Shown here piece by piece: positions 17,487-26,056 of a stretch of DNA of 64,000 nucleotides; positions within the stretch are counted from its first letter, which is position 1; each line of letters starts with the position of its first letter. The translations under genes were made by a program, and so were the position numbers. The DNA comes from Paragorgia papillata (taxonomy: Eukaryota > Cnidaria > Anthozoa > Scleralcyonacea > Coralliidae), in the NCBI GenBank assembly GCA_035771165.1, contig JAWNZC010000261.1, positions 1,615,501-1,679,500 of the forward strand, in the 5' to 3' direction. The notes below the pieces were generated by a model. It worked only from the letters and a program-made list of their open reading frames with translations, ran no database searches and had not been told where the DNA came from.

Positions 17487-17978
17487 ATGATAGCTTCTTT
17501 TGCTAATCTATGTTTTCGTCTAACCTCGACACGCTTAACGAAGCTCACTTTATACATTTTCAGCTTTTGGTTTAAGTCCCATTAAAAAAGTTGCGTACGC
17601 AATTGTGGGAGTCGTAATAAAACTAAAAAAAGCCGTAAATGTAAAAAAACACAAAAAAAAAAGATAGAAATAAATATTTTTAAGTTAATAAAAACATTAA
17701 AAATAGTTAAGTTATTCCTTTCATTAAAAAGAAACCACTTTAATAACATTAAGTAAAAAACTGCTAGCGTAAACTTAAAAAGAAAGAGTTTTAAAGCAAT
17801 CATACTAATATATTTCAGCTTTTGATTTAAGTCCCTTCAAAAAAGTTGCGTGCGTAATTGTGGGAGTCGCAAATCCTATGTGCGCATGCGTAGTTACGAA
17901 TTGGCTTAAAAATCGCTTTTTTACATATATATATAACAAAAAATATATATATAATAAAAAAAACACTATAATAAAAGG
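17438..17978. other. A-rich gap with a duplicated 58-base block
   Basis: No intact gene. Two imperfect copies of a 58-base block (17561-17618 and 17816-17873, 255 apart) flank about 200 A-rich bases. The minus strand just right of the inversion breakpoint has a basic open stretch (about 17440-17545) that may be the remains of a gene interrupted by the inversion. Hydrophobic open frames on the minus strand here follow from the A-richness. Confidence 0.5.
17967..17977 (+). promoter_or_regulatory. Early-type promoter motif
   Basis: Exact TATAATAAAAG one base before the ATG at 17979. Confidence 0.7.
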
Positions 17979-18311
17979 ATGATAACATATACACTTAAAC
18001 AATTACGTAGAATTGGAAAAGATCAAGGAATTAAATACACATCAAAAATGAACACAGAAACACTGTGTGAAAAACTTAAAATTCCGTTTGTAAGCAACAA
18101 ATCATTTGACGTAAATAACAGAGACAAAATTAGAAATCCAGTTTGCATTATCTTCGAAAACAAAGACTTAAATGAAAAAATAGAGTTTCCAAGCATTTAC
18201 AATGCTGCAAAACAGCTTAATATTAATCCAAGTTGTATTCCTTTTTACATAAAAAGAGATACAGAAATTATGTTTAAGGGAAAGAAATATATGGTTAAAC
18301 GTAAAGAATAA
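17979..18311 (+). CDS. SAP-like plus NUMOD-like DNA-binding protein
   Basis: 110 residues. The N-terminal ~35 ('TLKQLRRIGKDQGI...NTETLCEKL') follow the two-helix pattern of SAP/Rho-N-type nucleic-acid-binding motifs. The C-terminal part ('FPSIYNAAKQLNINPSCIPFYI...KGKKYMVKR', about 68-107) resembles the NUMOD1 helix-turn-helix found in homing endonucleases and some viral regulators. No nuclease motif is present. It has an early-type promoter and a perfect 12-bp hairpin after the stop, and precedes the polymerase gene. A small early DNA-binding regulator is the best guess. Confidence 0.6.
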   Translation: MITYTLKQLRRIGKDQGIKYTSKMNTETLCEKLKIPFVSNKSFDVNNRDKIRNPVCIIFENKDLNEKIEFPSIYNAAKQLNINPSCIPFYIKRDTEIMFKGKKYMVKRKE

Positions 18312-18346
18312 CTTCAAACTTCTTCTTTCCGCAAAGCTTCAGTATG

Positions 18347-18377
18347 ATTTCTTATAAGATTTTACCTTATAAGAAAT
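18347..18377. terminator. Hairpin 3'-end signal
   Basis: Perfect 12-bp stem ATTTCTTATAAG/CTTATAAGAAAT with a 7-base loop ATTTTAC, 35 bases after the stop at 18311 and just before the polymerase promoter. Confidence 0.68.
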
Positions 18378-18402
18378 TGAAAAAAAAAAATTTTTTTTAT
18401 CC

Positions 18403-18413
18403 TATAATAAAAG
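18403..18413 (+). promoter_or_regulatory. Early-type promoter motif of the polymerase gene
   Basis: Exact TATAATAAAAG six bases before the ATG at 18420. Confidence 0.7.
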
Positions 18414-18419
18414 GGAGAT

Positions 18420-21400
18420 ATGTGGAATAATAATATTACAAAATATATTCAAAAACTTCAGTTGAAAAAGGAACAACAACTAAAACAACAAGAAGAAAAA
18501 CTTCGACGACAAAAGGCAAAACTTCAACAAGAACGACGACAAGAACAAGAAAGAAAAACTCAACAAGAAAGACTCAAGCGACAAGAAGAAAGAACCAAAC
18601 AAAAATTACAACAAAAAATTAACAAAGCTTTGGTAAAAGCCAAAAAATTATGGAATAAGCAAGAACTCAAAGAACAAAAGAAAAAGCAACATAAGGAAAC
18701 CATTAAGTGGAGAAAGGAAATAAAACAGGAATCCAAACGCCAGTTCACACTTAAAGAAGGACTCAAATGGAAAGGTTCCAAAAAACTCGGAAACATCCGA
18801 GAAAAACTTAGTAACAAGTTGTGGAGCGTACACAACAACAAAAAGAAGGCCCAAGCCATGACAGAAAACACTCACGCAACACTTGTTTTGGATGCGTTAA
18901 GAGGAAAAGCAGCCAGATGGGCTATTGCAGGAGATGGAATCCGAGATCCAAATGTATTTTTGGAAACCACAACACCAGCTGTGAAAAAAATAATTAATAA
19001 CACGAATAGTATTGGTAAAAAAGTTATCTCAGTACTTACATGTAAATTAATTAAACATGACCTAATAACTGGAGAGGTTGATATTTCCACAGTTTACTTC
19101 AGAAGTTATGCTCACTCCATGATTTCGGAAGAGGATATAGAAGTGGAATATTCTCAAATGAAAGAAAAAATGTTAGAATCCCTTGCCGCACACCAGAAAA
19201 ACGGAAGTGGATGGAGATTACACTCCGTAGAACAGCTCGAACTGTTCATCGTAAAATATAAGCCAATGAAGGGGAAAAGTTACAAACCGCTACCACCGTT
19301 CATAGAAAGCAAAAAAGCTATTATCAACATAAAAAATGACGATGATATGTGTTTCAAATGGGCTGTTACAAGGGCACTCAACCCTTCAAAAGAAAAAAAC
19401 GGAAGGGTAACAAAGCTGCTAAAACAGCAATCCAAAAAACTTAACTGGGGTGAAACACCATTCCCAACAGCAATCAAAGATATCCCCAAGTTTGAGAAAA
19501 ACAACAAACTTAACATAAACATCCTCAGTTACGACGACGAAATCCAAAAAGTCTTCCCACTCAAAATCAGTAAAGAAAACAACGAAAAAATCATAACCCT
19601 ATTCCTTTATAACAACCACTACAGCGTTGTCACAAATATAAGCAGACTCCTTAGCTCACAACTCAGCAAACACACAAGCATCAAACACATTTGCGTTCGC
19701 TGTCTCAACAACTTTGGAAGTGAAAAAACGTTAGCTAAACACATAGAAGTCTGCAACACACATACACCACAAAACCATATCTATCCACCGGAGGGATCCA
19801 AAGTGTTTTTCAAACAACATCAAAAAACCACCGATATCCCATTCGTTATTTACGCCGACTTTGAGTCCTTTATACTTCCTATTGACACGGTCCAAAAGGA
19901 TGACAAAAAAAGTCACACAACCGCTTATCAAAAACATCAGCCCAGCGGTTTCTGTTACACGGTTAAGTGCATAGACGAAAAAATATTTAAACCAAAAACC
20001 GTACTTTATACAGCAGAAAAGGAAGGAGAAGATATCGGTAAAAAATTTGTTGAATCTGTGGAAAAGGAAATGCAAGAAATATATAACATAACAAAAGTTG
20101 ACAAACCTATTAAAATGAGCAGAGAGGAGGAAAGTTCATTCCAAACATCTAAAAACTGTTACACCTGTAAAAAGAAGTTAGGTATCGACCGAGTAAGAGA
20201 CCACTGCCATCTAACAGGAAAATTCCGTGGAGCAGCTCACAACCTTTGTAATCTAAGAATGAAAAAACCCACCTTCATCCCTGTTCTATTCCATAATTTA
20301 GAAGGATATGACTCCCATCTGTTCGTTAAGAGTTTGGGATTAAGCGAGGGAAAGATTGACTGTATCCCAAAAAACGATGAAAAATATATCAGCTTTAGTA
20401 AAAAAGTTGTTATGGAATCTGGAGTCAACAAAAAAGGGAAAAAATGGGAAATCAAATGTGAGTTAAGATTCTTAGATTCACTTAAATTTACACTAAGCTC
20501 ATTAGACGCACTAGTTAAAAACTTAGGACCAGAACAGTTTAAATCCATCAAACACAAATCTAACGATTTCACCACAGAACAGGAAAAACTGTTAATGAAA
20601 AAGGGAGTCTTCCCTTATGAATTCATGACAGGGTTTGACAAGTTAAGTTATCCTAGTTTACCAGAAAAGAATGAATTCTACTCCAAACTTAATAACACAT
20701 ATATTTCGGATGATGATTACGAACACGCACAAAATGTTTGGAAGTCATTTGAATGTAAAACCATGAGAGATTATCATAATTTGTACCTAAAAACCGACGT
20801 TTTACTACTAGCTGATGTTATGGAAAACTTTAGAAGGGTGTGTAAACAAAATTACGGATTAGATCCATTATGGTATTATACATCCCCAGGATTAGCTTGG
20901 GATGCCGCTCTCAAGTTAACAGGTGTAGAACTAGATCTGTTAACAGATCCTGACATGTATTTAATGGTTGAAAAGGGAATCCGAGGAGGAATAAGCACCA
21001 TTACCAAAAGGTATGCAAAGGCAAACAATAAGTATATGGAAAACCACAACCAGGAACAGGAAAGTGTGTTTATACCATACCTAGATGCTAACAACCTGTA
21101 TGGTTGGGCAATGAGTGAGGCCTTACCAGTAAGGGAATTTAAGTGGATGACGGAAGGAGCGTTAGACTTTTGGGAAAGTATGCCGTGTATACTAGAAGTA
21201 GATTTGAAGTATCCTAAAGAACTTCATGACCTCCACAACGAGTATCCCTTAGCCGCGGAAAAAGTTGTAGTTGACAAAGTGGAAAAACTTATTCCAAACT
21301 TAAACAACAAGGAAAAGTACGTCATCCATCATCAAACTTTAAAACAGTACTTAAATCTTGGATTAAATCTAACAAAAATCCACCGTGGTATTACATTTGA

Positions 21401-22307
21401 GGAGGAGTCTCGGTTAAAGCCTTACATTCAGCTTAACACCAACTTGCGTACAATGGCTACATCAGATTTTGAAAAAGATTTCTTTAAGTTGATGAATAAC
21501 TCCGTCTTTGGAAAAACTATGGAAAACGTTAGAAACCGAGTGGATGTAAGGCTGACAACCAATGAGGAACAGCTAGAAAAACTGGCTTGTAAATCAAACT
21601 TCAACGGAGTTAACATTTTTACAGAAAACCTGGTTGCCGTTCACATGCAAAAGACAACGGTCAAACTTAATAAACCAATCTATCTTGGTATGAGCATCTT
21701 AGACTTAAGCAAAACGCTCATGTACGACTTTCACTACAATTACATTAAACCGAAATACGGAAAAAAGGCGAGTTTGTTATTTACCGACACAGACTCACTA
21801 TGCTATGAAATCAGAACACCAGATTTCTTCAAAGACATCTCCAAAGATGTAGCAAGTCGGTTTGATACAAGCAACTTTGGTGAAAGTCATCCAAGCGGAA
21901 TTACGGTAGGAGTAAACAAAAAGGTTATCGGTATGATGAAAAGTGAAACGGGGAAAAAACAAATATCAGAATTCGTTGGATTAAGAAGCAAACTGTACGC
22001 CTATAAAATGGACAAAGCACTAAACAAAAAAACAAAGTGTATGGAAAGCAAGGAAGAAAAAAAGTGCAAAGGAGTTAAAAAGGGGGTTGTAAAAAATGAA
22101 ATAACATTCGAAGACTACAAAAACTGCCTATTCACCCAAAAAGACATTCTAAAGGGTATGAATACGTTCAGGAGTCGTCAGCATGAAATTTACACGGAGC
22201 ACATCAATAAGATTGCACTTTCGGCAAATGACGACAAAAGGATTATCGGCAAAGATGGAGTTAGTACATTGGCGATCGGCCATTGGCGTGTGCCGTGCGG
22301 GGCTTAA
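18420..22307 (+). CDS. Protein-primed family B DNA polymerase
   Basis: 1295 residues, complete. Replicates the element. Residues 1-130 are a Lys/Gln/Arg/Glu-rich coiled coil, possibly the terminal-protein-like region. A Polinton-type N-domain with a Cys-x-x-Cys/His finger follows (about 300-460). The 3'-5' exonuclease has Asp480/Glu482 in 'YADFES' and 'EGYDSHLF' (about 628-635). Between them is an endonuclease VII-like zinc motif: Cys580-x-x-Cys, then 'RVRDHCHLTGKFRGAAHN' (about 590-608). Polymerase motif A is 'YLDANNLYGW' (Asp889), motif B is 'NNSVFGKTMEN' (about 1026-1036) and motif C is 'TDTDS' (Asp1123, Asp1125). The C-terminus 'RIIGKDGVSTLAIGH' is typical of the family. The last 32 codons lie inside the right inverted repeat. 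Confidence 0.95.
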   Translation: MWNNNITKYIQKLQLKKEQQLKQQEEKLRRQKAKLQQERRQEQERKTQQERLKRQEERTKQKLQQKINKALVKAKKLWNKQELKEQKKKQHKETIKWRKEIKQESKRQFTLKEGLKWKGSKKLGNIREKLSNKLWSVHNNKKKAQAMTENTHATLVLDALRGKAARWAIAGDGIRDPNVFLETTTPAVKKIINNTNSIGKKVISVLTCKLIKHDLITGEVDISTVYFRSYAHSMISEEDIEVEYSQMKEKMLESLAAHQKNGSGWRLHSVEQLELFIVKYKPMKGKSYKPLPPFIESKKAIINIKNDDDMCFKWAVTRALNPSKEKNGRVTKLLKQQSKKLNWGETPFPTAIKDIPKFEKNNKLNINILSYDDEIQKVFPLKISKENNEKIITLFLYNNHYSVVTNISRLLSSQLSKHTSIKHICVRCLNNFGSEKTLAKHIEVCNTHTPQNHIYPPEGSKVFFKQHQKTTDIPFVIYADFESFILPIDTVQKDDKKSHTTAYQKHQPSGFCYTVKCIDEKIFKPKTVLYTAEKEGEDIGKKFVESVEKEMQEIYNITKVDKPIKMSREEESSFQTSKNCYTCKKKLGIDRVRDHCHLTGKFRGAAHNLCNLRMKKPTFIPVLFHNLEGYDSHLFVKSLGLSEGKIDCIPKNDEKYISFSKKVVMESGVNKKGKKWEIKCELRFLDSLKFTLSSLDALVKNLGPEQFKSIKHKSNDFTTEQEKLLMKKGVFPYEFMTGFDKLSYPSLPEKNEFYSKLNNTYISDDDYEHAQNVWKSFECKTMRDYHNLYLKTDVLLLADVMENFRRVCKQNYGLDPLWYYTSPGLAWDAALKLTGVELDLLTDPDMYLMVEKGIRGGISTITKRYAKANNKYMENHNQEQESVFIPYLDANNLYGWAMSEALPVREFKWMTEGALDFWESMPCILEVDLKYPKELHDLHNEYPLAAEKVVVDKVEKLIPNLNNKEKYVIHHQTLKQYLNLGLNLTKIHRGITFEEESRLKPYIQLNTNLRTMATSDFEKDFFKLMNNSVFGKTMENVRNRVDVRLTTNEEQLEKLACKSNFNGVNIFTENLVAVHMQKTTVKLNKPIYLGMSILDLSKTLMYDFHYNYIKPKYGKKASLLFTDTDSLCYEIRTPDFFKDISKDVASRFDTSNFGESHPSGITVGVNKKVIGMMKSETGKKQISEFVGLRSKLYAYKMDKALNKKTKCMESKEEKKCKGVKKGVVKNEITFEDYKNCLFTQKDILKGMNTFRSRQHEIYTEHINKIALSANDDKRIIGKDGVSTLAIGHWRVPCGA

Positions 22308-22531
22308 AAATGTTGGGTGGGTTGGGATGGGGTGGGTTGGGTTGGGGATGGGGGTTGGGTTAGGGATGGGGGTTGGGTTAGGAATGGGATGGGATGGGAT
22401 GGGATGGGGAAATTCATATTTTTATAAGATATGAATTCAAATTACTAAATGGCGTTGCAATGAAAGAGAGAATCATGGTCTTTTGTGTAAATTTAAAAAA
22501 GTGGGGACAGAACATACATAATACTACTACT
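22212..22531. repeat. Right terminal inverted repeat
   Basis: Mirror of 4604-4923. Contains the final ~96 bases of the polymerase gene, a G-rich tract of GGGTTGGG, GGGTTAGG and GGGATGGG units (about 22313-22410), and a 9-bp-stem hairpin at 22411-22437 that could end the polymerase transcript. Terminates ACTACTACT before the target duplication. Confidence 0.97.
22411..22437. terminator. Hairpin in the inverted repeat, after the polymerase gene
   Basis: Stem AATTCATAT/ATATGAATT with a 9-base loop, about 105 bases after the polymerase stop; mirrored at 4698-4724. Confidence 0.45.
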
Positions 22532-22537
22532 CAGATA
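22532..22537. repeat. Polinton target-site duplication, right
   Basis: CAGATA, identical to 4598-4603. Confidence 0.93.
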
Positions 22538-22734
22538 GTCAACATCTAAACAACTTTTCTTTAATGTATTAAAAGAAGTTTTATCAAACATTGTTCCAAA
22601 ATTTCAGATAGTTTTACCATTTTGTTTGCAGAAGTCTCCTCATACAAGTTAATAGAGTATTCGATGACACACGATAAATAATCACAGCACAGCACAGCAC
22701 ATGCTGGCTATTCTATTCCCTTCTCTTCCATTTC

Positions 22735-22765
<31 letters not shown>

Positions 22766-23850
22766 TTCCCGTGTGACATAAACTCATCGTTTTCAATGTT
22801 GTTGCTCTTGTTGTCATCGATATCGCTTTCGGAATCCTAAAACTCGCTTCCAGATTTCTCATCGTCCCACTCATACATAATTTAGTCCTCAGGTTGTTGA
22901 ATTCACAAAATGTTTGCGGTTTTCATTCGTCGATCCGCATGCGACACGTCTGGGCCAATGAGAACACACGATTTCCACGGAAGTAACCATATAAGTATAG
23001 CGGATAAATACCGTGAACAGAGGCTTTAAGCCAGATAGATCCCGAGGCCCGAAGGCCCAAGAAGGTTTTCTAAAAGATAGCATTTACCGAGTGTCGAAGG
23101 ACATTGTTATGTCAAATGTTAAAGGGATTTTATGAAGTAATAAGACTCCAAAGCAGTTTATTAAACAAACTTGAGAAGTACGTAAAGCTTCATTGAACAC
23201 ATACACAGACTTCTACAAGCTTGTTTGATAATAATTAGTCAGATGAATAATTAGTACCAGATAGTATTACAGCATTGGGCATGCGTATTGATGCATCAAT
23301 CCCACATTTTATGCTCAACGTTCAGTGTAATAAAGTGCTGACTCGACCAACAGATTTTGATGATTTTCATTGGTTTGCCTTCCTTTCGTAAACTACGTGA
23401 GCGATAAGCAAACCTTGCTCTCCTTCTCGTATGTGGGCGCTACCGGCGTTACCATACGAGATAGTTGTAGCGGGCATCCTATGAATTTATAATGAGGGAT
23501 TTATGGAATATAAATCCCTCACCCTCAAAAGAAGAAAGAAAACCGACTTGATCGTGTTTTAATAAATTATTGCTGCCGAGCGTCAGCGATCGAGGCAGCA
23601 CACTATTCTTGACGTTGCCTCGTGCCCAGTCCTTTTTTCGAGCTATGTATAGCCGACCAAGATCTCCATTTGTTAAATTTTGCGTTTGTTTGTCGGCATT
23701 ACGTCATCCATATATGAGCTGATGTTCCGCTAGGTACCGGTTCAGTGATCTTCCTCGACAGAAAATTCACGGTAAGAACAAATACATCATGTCTTTACTT
23801 TCTCGTGGAAGTATTCATCAAGGTCATGAAGGTTTCACTGGCCAGTCTCG
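22538..23850. other. No gene seen; includes a run of 30 C
   Basis: Host sequence without a supported gene. A homopolymer of 30 cytosines lies at 22736-22765. Confidence 0.55.
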
Positions 23851-23859
23851 AGGAAAGCA

Positions 23860-24149
23860 GTGCTCTTTCCTGAGTTTATCAGCGCTGTTAACAGCACAAA
23901 CTATCGAGTGGAACTCGACAACCATGATCTCATTCCTCGTGAGAGATTTATGTTGCTGAACAACTTATCAACTGTTGTTTGTTACCGTTGGTTAGAAGAC
24001 AAGTCAAAGAACTCGTCCATTGAGACATGTCGATCGGAAGTTGTCAACACCACGACGGCGATAGATTTTCTAAATTGGCAAAGCCACGACACAATAAGTT
24101 GTGAACTGTCTTACAATTTCGGTGAGGAGAGTTTAATATCTTGTCGAGG
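23860..24149 (+). CDS. Possible exon of an extracellular protein
   Basis: About 96 codons with several Asn-x-Ser/Thr sites, a 'VVCYRWLEDK' strand and later paired cysteines, ending at a good splice donor (CGAG/GTAAGA near 24149). An AG precedes the open stretch. It has the flavour of an immunoglobulin-like or other secreted exon, but no partner exon was found and the 24301-25474 transposon follows. Tentative. Confidence 0.25.
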
Positions 24150-24300
24150 TAAGATATCATTGATGTTTCTGCAACTGACAATTGTGTTATTGTGTTGCTT
24201 GGTAGGAAATTTCACGGTTGTTTTCTTCTATTTTTAGGTGTATATTGGTGTGGGTTCATTGTGCTTGCGCAGATCAACATTCTGACTGCGTGTGTGTATG

Positions 24301-25474
24301 CAACCTCGTACCCAGGGTCTTATCTCCGCTCCCCCGCCCCCGCCCACCGCTATGAAAAGACCCTGGTCCAGGCTGGTCGCGTGTCGTCTTTCAAAATTTT
24401 CGACTGTGGGAGTGTCCCCTGTGTATCAATGCTTGACCTCGATGGAATAGTAAAATATTTGAAACCAAGATCATTCTATAATGCTATAGCAAGACACTAG
24501 ACACATTTAATAAGGCAAAGGTGAAATGTTGAACCTTTGTTGTCTGCATTTCTGAATGCGCTCTGCGCTGTGTTGTTTACTTAAATAAATAGTACTTTCA
24601 GTAGACTTCAAGAAAGCGGGCGAGTCTTATCGACTTTTTTGCTTCTTTGCTGTCACAAACTTCTTGTCCGATAAAGAAGCCCCCGTTCAAGTTAACTTGT
24701 TACGTATCTTTTAATTTTGATCGTTTTCAACGCAACAACCTAAAATTTACCCGCCGCTTTTCGGACTATTAATAATAACACGTCGCATTAAATTATACTT
24801 CCTCGCCAATTGTTTAAAATATAATATGTACGGATATCGACTAACCTTTTTAAAATGAACCTGAAAATTGGCATTTTATATCAAATATATTTATCAATTA
24901 TCATGTTCGTGGACGACTGACCATAATTTTGTCCGCATGAGAAATGGTCAAAACAACCATGGTTAATACAACGCAGCACAGTAAACCTCACAGTTGATAA
25001 TGAAATGGAAGACTGTTTCAAACTCTCAATATAAACAATAAAATACGTATGTGCTTCACCTGTACGTTGTTGAATACCACACGTGAAAGCTGCCGTTATA
25101 TTTAAGTGAATACGTCCAGTTAAAAGCCTCGCGATTCGAATGCTTAAAACGAATATTCTCCCATCAATAACACATGTCGCCTGCGCTACAAAGCCAGCAA
25201 AATATTGATCTTTGAGATGGATTGTTTCTCCAAGCCGTTGTGCGCCTTTCGTGAGTCGTGACATTTCATCTGGCCAGATGTTTTGCGTTTTGTATAAACA
25301 CTACTCCGGTCGGTAAGTCGAGAAATTTTTTGTACCACCCTACTCACACTAAATTTATTTTGTACTGCCCATATTTTGGGCAGCACGTGACCAGCCTGGA
25401 CCAGGGTCTTTTCGTAGCGGTGGGCGGGGGGCGGGGGAGCGAAGATAAGACCCTGGGTAGTGGGTACGAGGTTG
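24301..25474. mobile_element. Mutator-type MITE with 9-bp target duplication
   Basis: 1174 bp. Starts CAACCTCGTACCCAGGGTCTT and ends with its near complement; inverted ends of roughly 90 bp include a CCTGGTCCAGGCTGGTC block. Flanked by GTGTGTATG at 24292-24300 and 25475-25483, a perfect 9-base duplication as made by Mutator-like transposases. No intact protein inside. Related pieces lie at 48117-48164 and 61485-61668. Confidence 0.85.
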
Positions 25475-25839
25475 GTGTGTATGTTGACTGATACAAATTC
25501 TGGGCTGAATGGTACATCGCTGTATAATTTTATTAAAGCTCTAGATTTGTCAAAACATAATTAAGCACTTGGAATTGCATTGACAGTTTTGTCACAGCAT
25601 TAGAGCAAGAGGCATGACTATTTAATATTTGTACATTAATTGTGTCTGTATCCTGTCAAAACCCTTGCCATATTATGTCAAGCGATAAGTTATAGTAACT
25701 TGTAGTTTTCAATTTTATAATTACAAAATATAGAAGAAATGTATAAATACTCTGTCTATTGTAACTAATATTTAATTTTTGGACTTTCCAGCGTCCTTTA
25801 CAGGCAACTCTGTGGGTTCTTATGGTGAAGAGGTGAGAA

Positions 25840-25905
25840 AAACTTGGGTGGAGTGGCCAAACTCGGGTGGAGTGGGCAATCTTGGGTGGAATGGGCAAGG
25901 AGGGT
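25840..25905. repeat. Three short TTGGGTGGAGTGGGCAA-like repeats
   Basis: About 22-base units with minor variation in unannotated host sequence (25484-26053), which otherwise shows no gene. Confidence 0.6.
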
Positions 25906-26056
25906 GTCACATTGGCCACAGATTACATAGAGTTGCTTGTGGTGTAGGCTAAAGGTTTTTGTCCCATTTGAGGCAGCACTTCACTTGCGATAGTTATTTC
26001 TAGTATTATACTAGGCGAGCGCTCCACCGTTGCGAGTTTAATGATTTGTTGCGTTA

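Larger units (their letters stand above)
4604..22531. mobile_element. Polinton/Maverick (adintovirus-like) element
   Basis: A 17,928-bp element bounded by 320-bp inverted repeats and a 6-bp target duplication. It encodes the Polinton/adintovirus core set: protein-primed polymerase B, retroviral-type integrase, double-jelly-roll capsid protein, penton-like protein and FtsK/HerA-type packaging ATPase, plus about a dozen accessory genes. No cysteine protease was recognised. The intact ends show that the whole insertion is present. The split ATPase and a frameshifted zinc-ribbon gene suggest this copy cannot complete a virion cycle by itself. Confidence 0.97.

Noticed and set aside
17582..18002. 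Hydrophobic minus-strand proteins of 65-73 residues
   Set aside because: Phe/Leu/Ile-rich translations of A-rich DNA; no start motif of the kind seen at the other genes of the element.
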